DNA from: Hemerocallis citrina
Lineage: Eukaryota; Streptophyta; Magnoliopsida; Asparagales; Asphodelaceae
NCBI GenBank assembly: GCA_017893485.1
Contig: CM030366.1
Span: forward strand, 74,715,227 to 74,779,226
DNA: 64,000 nt
Reading direction: 5' to 3'
Positions 1 through 10,400 of the stretch are shown piece by piece. Each line of letters starts with the position of its first letter. Position 1 is the stretch's first letter. The position numbers and the translations under genes were made by a program. The notes beneath the pieces were generated by a model, which was not told the DNA's origin, did not search any database, and saw only the letters and a program-made list of their open reading frames with translations.

Positions 1-204
1 TTACTTATTTAATTTTGCGATGTGTTTACTAATCGTTCGGGGGGCCCTAACAGTGCATTCTGGGCAATAATTGTTCGTTCAGGGGCCCAAAAATATACCC
101 CCGAATTTTCAATTATTTTCTAGAATTTTTAGTTAAATTTCCCGAATTTTTAGCAATTTTTCGCAATTTTTAAATAAATAAAGCGATTTAAATAAATAAA
201 AAAT

Positions 205-1100
205 GATTTTTAATACTGATTTATGGCGTGGCACAATCTGGACCTCTGATCGTCGTCGAGCGTGATTTTCTGAGAGATCTGACGGTCTCCATCGCTCGGC
301 AGATTTTTCCTTCGTTTGCGAGCTCGGAATGGCACTTGCTCGGCTGCCGACCGGAGACTAGGGGGTTCGGCGTTCCGAGCGACATGGCGCAATCTGAGCC
401 ATCGGATGGTGGCGCGTTTCCCAAGAAACTGCTATCTTGTCTTTTAGCGCACGTGGCGCAATCTGGACCGTTCATCATTAGAAGCACGAATTTCTGAGAG
501 ATCCAACGGTCGTAGTAGCTCGGTGTCTTTTTTCTCCGTTTACGAGCTCGGAATGGCACTTGCTCGGCTGCCGACCGGAGGTATGGGGTTTCGGCAGTTC
601 GAGCGACGTGGCGCAATCTGAACCGTTGGATGACGACGCGCATCTCGAGACGGGCACAGTTCTCAAGAAAATACTATCTTGTCGTTTAGTGTCCTCGGCG
701 AGATCTGGGCCGTCTGATTGAGATCATGCGCGAAAGTTGAGGAGAAAGTGTGTTTTCTCCGTTTGCGAGCTCGAAAAGGCACTTGCTCGGAGTCCGACCG
801 GAGACAGGGGGTTTCGGGAGGACGAGCGACGTGGCGCAGTCTGAGCCATTGGATGACGACGCGCATCTCAAGACGGGCACATTTCTCAAGAAAATACTAT
901 CTTGTCGTTTAGTGTCCTCGGCGAGATCTGGGCCGTCTAATTGAGATCACGCGCGAAAGTTGAGGAGAAAGTGTGTTTTCTCCATTTGCGAGCTCGGAAG
1001 GGCACTTGCTCGGAATCCGACCGGAGACAGGGGTTTCGGCAGGACGAGTGACGCGGCGCAATTCGTCTCGAGACGATCCTGTTCCCAAGGATATTAATGG
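205..1100. repeat. Imperfect tandem repeat, unit about 225-240 bp
   Basis: The phrase CTATCTTGTC followed by TTTTAG or GTTTAG recurs near 431, 673 and 897. Each copy is followed by an arm with GCGCGAAAGTTGAGGAGAAA, then TTTGCGAGCTCG, then a GC-rich arm ending in CCGACCGGAG. Further copies lie at 1880-2140 and 6735-6975. Short frames in this stretch differ from copy to copy and look like chance. Such arrays are typical of the hypervariable 3' untranslated region of Tat-lineage retrotransposons. Confidence 0.8.
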
Positions 1101-1879
1101 TGCTCCGGGGTTTGTGCGGCGTTCCACCTTCCCCAGGTCATTAAGGTTAACTCCTTCAATTAATGCGTGGCATTTCAACTTCTGAGGGTCATAATGACTG
1201 GTTCTTGGAGGTTAAGCTATAAGTACTCCATTCCCCTTGTCATTTCAGTCGCAGTAATGTTGAGTTTTAGACCTCGGTGGTGTCTGCCTCTGGCGGACGC
1301 CAGTCTTGTGGGGTCTTGACCTTGATAGGTTCGGAGGGGTGGTCACTCTACTGTCTTTTTCTTCTCTCGTTCCTGACGGTCCTCATTGTGGGTGTCAGGG
1401 TCGGGGGAGATCGAGGCAGGAGTAGTGACAACTGTGATCCGAACCCGAGGTAAGGGTCGCTCCGGGATGATGGGTGGTCGTTCTTCCACCAAGGTCTTCT
1501 GCCGACTCCGGCTATCCCGAGGTGGGTGGCGGGGTCGGAGGAGATCATGGTGGAAGAGGTGACGATCCAAATTCGGAACCGGGGGCCAAGTTGCTTCGGA
1601 AGGACGAGCGGTCGTTCTTTCGCCATGATCTTCGGCGTTCCGAGCTTGTTTGTTTGCAACTGTGAAGGCTCTGTTGCCAGAGTCCTTTATCAGGCCGAAC
1701 CTTCACAGTTATAACCAACTAGCTCGGAATGGTGTGTTCCTCTCGATCTCTGAGTGTTGATTTGCTTTCGACCGGGGCCCGTGGGTCGGCGGAATACCGA
1801 CCGAGACCCGGGGCCCGGGGGGCGCTCGCCGAGGGCGGTGCCTTAAAACTTTGAATCGAAACTTTCTCTGGTTTCTCTA
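1101..1879. other. Non-coding spacer of the Tat-type element
   Basis: GC-rich unique sequence between two groups of the 225-bp repeat. I see no long frame with family similarity. A TATA-like CTATAAGTA at about 1218 on the plus strand could be a cryptic promoter, but nothing clear follows it. Confidence 0.4.
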
Positions 1880-2140
1880 GTCATAGGTGGGGTGTGGAGC
1901 AGGTATAGGCAATCCGAGCGAGTTGGCGCAATTTGAACCGTTGGAAGACGGCTCGCATCTCGAGACGGGCGCATTTCTCGAGAAAACACTATCTTGTCGT
2001 TTAGCGTCCTCGGCGAGATCTGGGCCGTCTGATCGAGATCGTGCACGAAAATTAAGGAGAAAGTGCGTTTTCTCCGTTTGCAGGCTCGGAAAGGCACTTG
2101 CTCGGAGCCGACCGGAGGCTCTGCAATCTGGCTCGGATTG
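1880..2140. repeat. Isolated copy of the 225-bp repeat
   Basis: This carries the same ordered modules as the array at 205-1100: GAGACGGGC, CTATCTTGTCGTTTAG, GGAGAAAGTG, then TTTGCAGGCTCGGAAAGGCA. It ends about 140 bp upstream of the TATA box of the plus-strand genes. Confidence 0.7.
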
Positions 2141-2280
2141 CGTGTAGCTCGGATTCAGATCCCCTTGCGCCGAGCTAGTTGACTTGGTGAGGAAGGCAGT
2201 TGTGTTGGGCCTTCGCGACGTTTCGAGAGCAGCCCAAAAGTCGCGCTCTTTCGTTTGGAAGTCCAAAGGACGTTCCATTT

Positions 2281-2289
2281 TACTATAAA
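2281..2289 (+). promoter_or_regulatory. TATA box for the antisense genes of the Tat-type element
   Basis: ACTATAAATC is followed about 25-35 bp later by a pyrimidine-rich CT run and then a leader up to the ATG at 2487. The position fits a plant RNA polymerase II core promoter driving the plus-strand gene, opposite to gag-pol. Confidence 0.5.
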
Positions 2290-2486
2290 TCTTCACCCCC
2301 CCCTTAGACCAAGTATCATTTTTCACTTTTACTCTCTCTCTCTCTTCAGTTTTTACTTTGCCTTCGAAGTTTTCAGCTCTCTGGTGGCGTTGCTAGCTGT
2401 CGCGGTAGCGTTCCTTGTCTCCGGCGAACTTTCTGACCGTACCTATCACTTCAAGGTCAGTCTCTTTCCCTTCTCTTTTAGAAAAA

Positions 2487-4799
2487 ATGGTTAAGATCAC
2501 GGATGAGACCCCCGCCTCGGAGCAAGCCGTTGGCCGAGGGGATAAAGGAAAGGAGGTAGTGGAGCCGAGCGATCAGAATGTCGTTCGTCCGGACAGAGAG
2601 GGCGAAGTGGCCGAGTTGCCTAAAGAGGTTGCGGCGGTGTCCCGGGAGGGGAAGGCCGTGGTCACGATCGTGGAAACGCCAAAGACGGCGGGAGCGTTCG
2701 GTCGGCAGCCCATTTCTCTGTCGAGCGTGGGAGGCGTACGGGACTACGCCGAGGACACCTTGGAGAGAGTAACTCAAGGCACGGCTAAGTTGGTGGAGGA
2801 GAACGAGCCGAGGGAGCTGTCCGAGGTGGATCATACCATCTCGTCTCTCACCGAGGGTGACCTTCACCTGATCCGAGAGGGCTTCCGGATCCCTGCCGAC
2901 TATGGACTGCTCCTCCCCGAGCCGGGTTTCCGAGCCAACACAAAGTCCTCGTCGGACGTGTGCGTCTTTCCGGTCGACTCCCTTATTGCCGGACTCCGCT
3001 TTCCCCTCCACCCGTTCGTGGTTGATGTTCTGACATGGTACGGTTTGAGCCCCGCCCAGCTGATGCCGAACACATGGAGGCACATCATGGCTTTCGTCCT
3101 CCGATGCCAAGAGGTCGGCGATAAGCCGAGTATGTTCCTCTTTCGGAGTCTCTATCGACCCTGTCAGCCAAGGAGGGACGAACAGAGGTTCTATCTTTCG
3201 CCCCGGATGGGCGTGAAGCTGATCGAGAATCTGGACTCGATCAAACATTGGAAGGAGAAGTACTTCCTCATCCGAGCTCCGGCGCCGTGGGTGATACCGA
3301 CGGTTTGGGCAAAGGAGGGTCTGCCCAAGCGGACTAAGAAGGAGGCGGCGCTGAGTGATGAGGAGGCAGAGGTCCAGAGGAAGCTCCTCGCCCTGCCAGC
3401 GCTAAGCTGGAAAGATATTACCGAGGAGGATCTGTTCCGTGGGGGTCTCAGTCCGATCGACCCTAATATACTTCTGGTATTTATACTCTTTGTTTAAAGT
3501 TCATGAAATTTTTTCTAAGTTTTTTCATTCGGCTTTTGCAGAGACGATGAAGCTGGATTACAAAGCTCTGGTGGCGAAGGGCCGGTCGGAGCAGGAGGCG
3601 AAGAAGAAGAGGCCTTCGGCAGGGCCTCAGGACAGCCGAGCCTCGAAGAAGCCTTCGGTCGAGAAGACTGCCGACCAACCGAAGGTTGCGGTCCTCGAGC
3701 AGGGGGAGATCAGGGTTCTCGACCCCCCTGCTTTGGAGGTGCCGACTCCGACCCCGAAGGTGGATGCTCCCGGTTCGTCGAGCGGTACGTTCGGCGTGAA
3801 GGAGGTGCTGTCCCTCCAAGTTCCACCTCTTACTGTCGATGCGGAGAAGATCTTAACCGAGCGCCACAAGCAGATATTCGTCCCTGACTGGCAGGTGATG
3901 AATGTCGACGGCTTCTTGGGCGACGGCAATATTTGCATGGAGGCGGTGAGGCACCTGCCGACCCCGAAGGACCGAGCGACCCTGAAGGCCGGGCTAGCAG
4001 GGGACGCCGCGATGCAGATTGCTCGGAATACTATGTCGGTAAGTAGGCCGAGCTCTTCCTCATCAAAAGTTCTTTCTTAGAATTTTTTCTAAGTCTTTGG
4101 GTTCGGATTTTAATCTGCTGTTCTTTTTCAGACCCTCTGCCACTTCAATTTTCTGCTCGAGGAGTTTGCGAACAAGGAGCAGGAGCAGGAGCGGGAGAGG
4201 GCGGAGCGCGTCAAGGCCACGCAGCGGCTTGATGCCGAGCAGCTCCTCTCGACGAAGAGGGCTACCGAAGTGGCGGGGTTGGAGAAGCAGCTGGCCGACG
4301 CCAATCAGCTGTCGAAGGACACGGCAGCCAAGTTTGAGGCGTCGGAGAAGGAGGCAGCCGAGCTGAAGGAGGAGCTGGCCAAGCCCGGTCGGAAGCGGAG
4401 AAGGCTCGGAAGAGGGCCGAGAGGATCATGGCCAAGCACCAGAAGAAGGTGAAGAAGGTGAGGAAGGCCGTGCAGGAGGAGGCCGCGCAGCACATGCTCC
4501 AGAACATGGAGGAAGCCTACGGTCGAGCCCTGCTCCACGTTGCCGCCAAGAACCCGGGCTTCGACACGTCCTCCTACCACTTTTACGACCTCGTGGAAGG
4601 GGAGGAGGGTGTTCCCGAGGGGTTGCTCGGCCCCGAGGGAGAGACGGAACGCGTCGAAGGCCCAGGGGAGACCGAAGCCGAGGACGAGGAGGAGGACGAC
4701 TCCGAGAAGGAGAGCGGGAGCGAGGACGGAGGCGAGGGCGGAGGCGAGGACAAGGCCGGGGGGTCAACGGACCCTAACGACAAAAAGGTCGACCCCTGA
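2487..4799 (+). pseudogene. Antisense extra gene of Tat element: gypsy-type transposon domain plus coiled coil (aORF1)
   Basis: The start is the ATG at 2487 (AAAAAATGG), just after a TATA-driven leader. Residues about 125-290 (LLLPEPGF, FPLHPFV, YGLSPAQLMPN, FYLSPR) match the domain known as 'putative gypsy type transposon' (Transposase_28-like), found in plant elements. At least two introns are visible. The first ends at the acceptor before 3542; its donor is probably at 3445 or 3451, both of which keep the frame. The second runs from GTAAGT at 4039 to TTTTTCAG at 4131. Exon 3 encodes a long charged coiled coil and an extremely acidic C-terminus ending at 4799. A one-base frameshift near 4380-4384 splits exon 3, so this copy looks inactivated. 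The function of such proteins is unknown. Confidence 0.65.
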
Positions 4800-4964
4800 C
4801 TCGGTTGTCTTTTTTAGTCTTTTTTCTTTTGTAAGCCTAACTGCGGACTGGCCACCGCTTGTGTAAAACTTTCACCTCGATTTTGAATGAAAATATTTTG
4901 TTTGGCAAAAATTTATCCAAGTGTTGAGCCTCGGATTTGCGTATGACTAGTTGTAGATGTTTCC

Positions 4965-5840
4965 ATGTATTGTCCCATCGGATTTATCTCCGTTTTACAG
5001 GTGAAGTTCGGTCCGATCACGGAGGTTGCATACCTTCGGAAGGAGCTGGCGAAAACGAAGGGCGAACTCTGGCAGAGCCGACAGAATAGGTTTCTCCTGC
5101 TCGGCAAGCTGGAGGAGACGAAGGCAGCTGTGCGGAGGTACTGTCGCGAGCTGTGGCAACTGCGGAAGTACCCCCAAGCTCCTTGTCCCGAAGGGGAAGT
5201 CGAGCGGCTCCGTAGAGAGCTTATTGTCGCCGAGCAGAAGAATGACGACCTTTTGGCTGAGGTTCAACACTTGGAATTAGCGGAGAAAGAACGCTTGGCG
5301 GAGGAAGAGAAGCTGACATCCGAGCTGGAGAAGGCGTCGGCCGAGCGCAAGAGGTTATTGGCCGAAGTCGACAGGCTCAGAAGGATCACGATAGATAGGG
5401 GAATCGAGGTCACCCACTTCCGCCAGCTCGCGGCCGATGGTGCCAACGCCTCTGGCTCGTCAAGGCCTTCTCGTCCGAAGAAGTCGGCGAAGGACGACGC
5501 TCTGAGAGACAGAATCATTGAACTGGAGGAAGAGATCGCGTCGCTCAAACCTGTGCCGGAGAGGGCTAACGTTCGTAGCACGTCGTGCACTCGCGAAGAG
5601 AGCGAGAGGGGGATTACGTTTTACGAACTTGCGACACGCTCGCCTATGACCAGGCGGAGTCCAGTGGACGCTCAGAGCAGTGCGGCCGTCTCGTCGAGCG
5701 GGGCCTCGGCCGGCGCCGCAGTTAGAGCCAGCAGCGAAGGGGGTTCACGCTTCGTTGGTTTAGGATCGAGCTCGGAGGGCAAGCCTCGTCGTCCTCGCGT
5801 TTCCCTAAACCGAAGCATTCCCCTTCCGAAGAGGCCCTGA
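4965..5840 (+). CDS. Second antisense extra gene: coiled-coil protein of unknown function (aORF2)
   Basis: The frame is open for about 290 codons. Its core, from about 4999, begins right after TCCGTTTTACAG, a good splice acceptor, so an upstream exon may exist; the ATG at 4965 is the fallback start. The protein is rich in Glu, Lys, Arg and Leu, with heptad-like coiled coil over residues about 20-150, then a Ser/Ala-rich basic tail. It lies downstream of aORF1 in the same orientation and may be spliced to it. It resembles no enzyme I know. Confidence 0.5.
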   Translation: MYCPIGFISVLQVKFGPITEVAYLRKELAKTKGELWQSRQNRFLLLGKLEETKAAVRRYCRELWQLRKYPQAPCPEGEVERLRRELIVAEQKNDDLLAEVQHLELAEKERLAEEEKLTSELEKASAERKRLLAEVDRLRRITIDRGIEVTHFRQLAADGANASGSSRPSRPKKSAKDDALRDRIIELEEEIASLKPVPERANVRSTSCTREESERGITFYELATRSPMTRRSPVDAQSSAAVSSSGASAGAAVRASSEGGSRFVGLGSSSEGKPRRPRVSLNRSIPLPKRP

Positions 5841-6020
5841 TCATGTCGTTTTTCATCCCCTTTGACTTGTTGTAAAACGTTGTAGTAGAGTCGGTCGTGA
5901 TGTATGTGAAGCCACTATATATATATGAAATGCAAATCTGAAAGTTTCTTCAGAGAATTTCCAAGTGTTGGACTTCGGCAGCACATTGAAATTTTGTTAT
6001 TTGCTTTCCCCTTTTTTCAG

Positions 6021-6452
6021 CTCGAGGCGGCCGATTCGTATGCTGATCTCCACGGCTCGGATGATGACTCTGAATCCGAAGCCACCTCTGGGACGGCGGC
6101 TCTGAGTCCTAGAAGCATCGAGCTGGAGTTACGCCGAGCTGAGGGTGAGCGGGCTCACCTTTTGTCCGTCCTCGACCTACGGGAAGCCGAGATCCAACGT
6201 CTGGAGAATAGGATCGCTGAGTTGAGCCCTGCAGAAGGGGACGAGGATTCGCAAACCGCGTTCAGCAATGCTCTTCGGGTCAAGTGTATTCGGCACAACC
6301 AGTCGAAGATCATAGCCGAGCGGGATTATTTGCTCTCGGAGATTCGACACTTGCAGACTGTGGTAGTGAAGCTCCGGAACGATGCAGGGGAGCTACCAAC
6401 CGAGGAGGACGAACAGTCGGCCGAACAGTCTAGTGAGGATATTTCCATATGA
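6021..6452 (+). CDS. Third antisense extra exon or gene: short coiled-coil protein (aORF3)
   Basis: The frame starts after the acceptor CCTTTTTTCAG at about 6020 and runs to a stop at 6450-6452. It is acidic at the N-terminus (SDDDSESE) and coiled coil after that. The sequence before it (CCAAGTGTTGGACTTCGG) resembles the one before aORF2 (CCAAGTGTTGAGCCTCGG), so the two intron ends share an origin. AATAAAATATC at about 6546 could serve as the poly(A) signal. It is probably the last exon of the aORF2 transcript. Confidence 0.45.
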   Translation, partial: LEAADSYADLHGSDDDSESEATSGTAALSPRSIELELRRAEGERAHLLSVLDLREAEIQRLENRIAELSPAEGDEDSQTAFSNALRVKCIRHNQSKIIAERDYLLSEIRHLQTVVVKLRNDAGELPTEEDEQSAEQSSEDISI

Positions 6453-6734
6453 GGGCCAAGTGTAGTGGGTCGGTGTCGTGTATTTCATTTGCAAACACTT
6501 TGTAACCATGGAACAGATGCGCTTTGTACTACAGCCTGGTTGTTTAATAAAATATCTTTCATTGCTCTGCACATTTGTTTTGCTCATAACTGTGTTGGTC
6601 GCGCCGAGGTCTTTGAACCGAGCGTGTTAGTTCTGTCGGCGAGAGCGTTGAACCGAACGGGTTCCTATATGTACGGTATTTTGTCGTTTAGTGACTCTGA
6701 CAAGGTACGGCGCGAGTTCCTAGGCGGCTCTGTC

Positions 6735-6975
6735 CCCGAGAAAGCGCTATCTTGTCGTTTAGTGCAGGCGGCAAGATCTTGAGCCGTTGAACGTAGGCAC
6801 GAATCTCGAGGCAGCTCAGTTCCCAAGAAAATGCTATCTTGTCGTTTAGCGCAGGTGGCAAGATCTGAGCCGTCTGATCGAGATCAGGCGCGAAAGTTGA
6901 GGAGAAAGTGACTTTTCTCCGTTTGCGAGCTCGGGAAGGCACTTGCTCGGTAGCCGACTGAAGGCGTAGGGCTTC
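6735..6975. repeat. Further copies of the 225-bp repeat between antisense genes and pol
   Basis: CTATCTTGTCGTTTAG occurs at about 6747 and again at about 6834, followed by GCGCGAAAGTTGAGGAGAAA and the TTTGCGAGCTCGGGAAGGCA arm. The same modules therefore lie on both sides of the antisense genes. Confidence 0.7.
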
Positions 6976-7110
6976 GGGCTTCGGCTATTAGGTAGGAGAA
7001 CTCGGATTATGTGGCCGAACGTAGCTTCGGTGTCCCTCCACTGACGGAGCAGAGGGGCGGACCAGTCCCGGTTTGCTGCGAAGCAAGCTTGGGGGGACTG
7101 GGAGCTAAGT

Positions 7111-7469
7111 GTTGGACTCCGGGTCCATCGTTGTAGTCCAATGGTTGTGGGAGCAATTCCAAACGGCGATCTACCCCTGGCTCGCTCGGAGGCGAGCCGA
7201 GGAGGTAAAGTCGAGCCGAGTGTTGGACTCCGAACCATCAGTGTAGTTCAACGGTTGTGGGAGCAATTCCGAACAGCGATCTACCCCTGGCTCGCTCGGA
7301 GGCGAGCCGAGGAGGTAAAGTCGAGCTGAGTGTTGGACTCCGAACCATCGATGTAGTTCAACGGTTGTGGGAGCAATTCCGAACGGCAATCTACCCCTGG
7401 CTCGCTCGGAGGCGAGCCGAGGAGGTAAAGTCGAGCCGAGTGTTGGACTCCAAACCATCGGTGTAGTTC
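7111..7469. repeat. Tandem repeat of 110-111 bp, about three and a quarter copies
   Basis: GTTGGACTCC starts at 7111, 7222, 7332 and 7442, so the period is 111, 110 and 110 bp. Copies differ at only a few positions, for example CAGTG versus CGATG and ACAGC versus ACGGC. The last copy runs directly into the truncated end of the gag-pol frame at 7468. Confidence 0.9.
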
Positions 7470-10400
7470 AACGGTTGTGACAAGAGCGGCATTGGCGAAC
7501 GTGTCGCTCGGCGTCTTGAAGGAGGGTCGGCCAGAAGTACCCATAATTCAAAGCTTTCCGGGCCAAGGACCTAAATCCTGAGTGTGCCCCTCCGATGCCT
7601 TCGTGGAGCTCTTGTAGGGCATATTCGGCCTGATCCGGAGAGAGGCACCTTAGGTACGGTCGGCCTTCTATTTGGGAGAAAGAGCGTTTGTATAGGATGC
7701 CCTCGATCAAGACATACCGCTCGGCCCGGGTTCTGACTCGGCGAGCCTCTTTGGGGTCTTCGGGTAGGAGCCCGTCCCTTAGGAATTCCACTAAAGGCTT
7801 CATCCAATTATCTTGTAACATGACCGGCAACGATTCCGCCGAGCCAGGTGTCTCGTCTTCGATGCTCGGCTTAGAGAGGACTTCGATCAATACGGTCTGT
7901 TTGAGACCTTGAAGTGAGGACGAGGCCAACTTGGAGAGGGCATCGGCCTGTGAGTTCTCTTCACGAGGGACCCTCTGGATGAGCGCCTCCTCGAACCGGT
8001 TCATGAGGGCCCGAACCTTGGTGAGGTACTTCGCCATCCGCTCGTCTCGTGCCTCGTATTCGTCCAAGACTTGGTTCACGACGAGCTGGGAATCGCTGTG
8101 GATTCGGAGGCGCTGTGCCCCAGCATTCCGTGCAAGTCCAAGACCGGCAATGAGAGCCTCGTACTCCGCCTCGTTGTTCGAGGCCTTGAAGTTCATACGG
8201 ATCGCGTACTGGAGGACGAAGTTGTCAGGGCCGTTCAGAATGATGCCGGCACCGCTTCCTTCATTACAAGAGGATCCGTCCACGAAGACTGTCCAAATGG
8301 GGGGTCCATTCGGGACGTGGCCGACCTCAGGGATAGTGGACTCTACGATGAAGTCGGCGAGTGCCTGCGCCTTAATTGCTGTCCGAGGCTGGTAAGAGAT
8401 GTCATGCTGGCTCAGCTCTATGGACCACTTCATCAGCCGGCCCGAGGTCTCAGGCTTGTAGAGGATCTGTTTTAGGGGTTGGTCGGTGAGGACGACGATC
8501 GAGTGGGACTGAAAGTATGGCCGAAGCTTCCTCGCCGCCGTGACTAGGGCATAGGCCATCTTCTCTATCTTCGGATAGCAGAGCTCGGCGTCCCGAAGCA
8601 CCTTGCTCACGTAGTAGATAGGCCTTTGGGTTCGGTCCTCCTCTCTCACCAAGACACCTCTCAAGGTCTGCTCGGAAGCAGCCAAGTAAACGAAGAGAGT
8701 CTCGCCCGGGACCGGTTTGCTGAGCAGAGGGGGGTTCACCAAGTAGGCCTTCAGCTGGTCGAACGACTCCTGTTGTGGTTGGCCCCATTCAAAACCCTTA
8801 GCCCCCCTGAGTGCTTTGAAGAAGGGGAGGCACTTTTCCCCTGAATTCGAGAGGAACCGACCGATAGCGGCGAGCCGACCGGTAAGCTTCTGCACCTCCT
8901 TGATGTTCCGAGGCGGGGCCATGTCTAATATGGCCTTAATCTTTTCGGGATTAGCTTCGATTCCTCGTTGGCTTACATTGAAGCCGAGGAACTTTCCCGA
9001 AGAGACCCCGAACGCGCACTTATTCGGGTTCAGCCGCATGTTGTGCCTTCTCAACACGCCGAAGGCCTCCTGGAGGTCGGCTATATGGTCTGTGCCCCGG
9101 ATGCTCTTGACGAGCATGTCGTCAACGTACACCTCCATGTTTCGGCCAATCTGGCTCTGGAAGACCTTGTTGACGAGGCGCTGGTAGGTGGCGCCCGCGT
9201 TCTTCAAACCGAACGGCATGACCCGGTAGCAGTAGAGGCCTTGGTCGGTGACGAAGGAGGTCTTCGGAATGTCCGGGGGGAACATTCGGATTTGATTGTA
9301 CCCCGAGAAGGCGTCCATGAAGCTGAGGAGCTCATGGCCCGAGGTGGCGTCAATAAGGGTGTCGATGTTCGGGAGAGGGAATGGATCCTTCGGACACGCC
9401 TTGTTCAGGTCGGTGAAGTCAATGCATATCCTCCACGAGCCATTGGACTTCTTGACCATTACAACATTCGACAGCCACTGGGGGTAATTTACCTCCTGTA
9501 TGAACTTGGCCTTCAGCAGTTTATCCACCTCCTCCTTGATAGCCTGCTGTCGCTCGGGAGCGAACTTTCGCCTCTTCTGCTGAACCGGTTTGCACCCCGG
9601 TTCGACACTCAGGCGATGGACGAGCAGCTCCTCGGAAATGCCGGGTATGTCCGCGGCCGACCAAGCGAACAAGTCACGGTTATCCCGGATGCATTGAATC
9701 AGGTCCGAGCACAGTGCGGTCGGCAAGGACTTGCTGATGAGGAACTTCCGGCTCGGGTCCTCGTCCGAGAAAAGTACTTCTTCTAACTCGTCCGCCGGCT
9801 CGGACGTTGGCCGAGCTTTCGGCTCGGGGATTTCTAGTGTCTCGAGCGAGAGCACTGGTCCCCCGGTGGAAGTCATGTAGCACTTCCGGGCTGTTTCTTG
9901 GCTTCCCCTGACTTCCCCTACTCCCGACCGAGTGGAGAACTTCATCTTCAAATGGTACGCCGAGGGGACAGCTTCCAAGGCGGCTAGGCCGGGTTGGCCT
10001 AGGATGACATTATACGCCGCCGGGACGTCGACGACCATGAAGTCCATCGGCTCGGTCCGGGTAGTAGGGGTGCTTCCTGCGGTTACGTCTAGGGTTATCA
10101 CCCCCTCGACAGTTACCGGGACCCCCGTGAACCCGTGGAGTGTGTAACCGGCCGGTTTGAGACGGTCCCGGAACAGCTGCAGGCCTCGGAAGGCCGAGAG
10201 GAAGAGAATATTGACCGAACTTCCATTGTCTACTAAAATCCTCTGCACCTTGAAGTTGGCCATGCGGAGGTCGATGACGAGGGCATCACAGTGTGGGGTT
10301 CGGACCCCTTCGAGGTCGGCATCGGAGAAAGACACAGGGACGCCGACACCTTTGGGGGGAGGGGCACTGTGAACCGAGTTGACCTCTCGGACGAAGGCCT

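Noticed and set aside
2478..3248. Long minus-strand frame opposite aORF1
   Set aside because: It is the mirror of a GC-rich coding exon whose plus strand carries the recognisable Transposase_28-like motifs; its own sequence shows no family features.
7111..7469. CRISPR-like regular repeats
   Set aside because: The units are contiguous 110-bp tandem copies without distinct spacers, and the genome is nuclear plant DNA.
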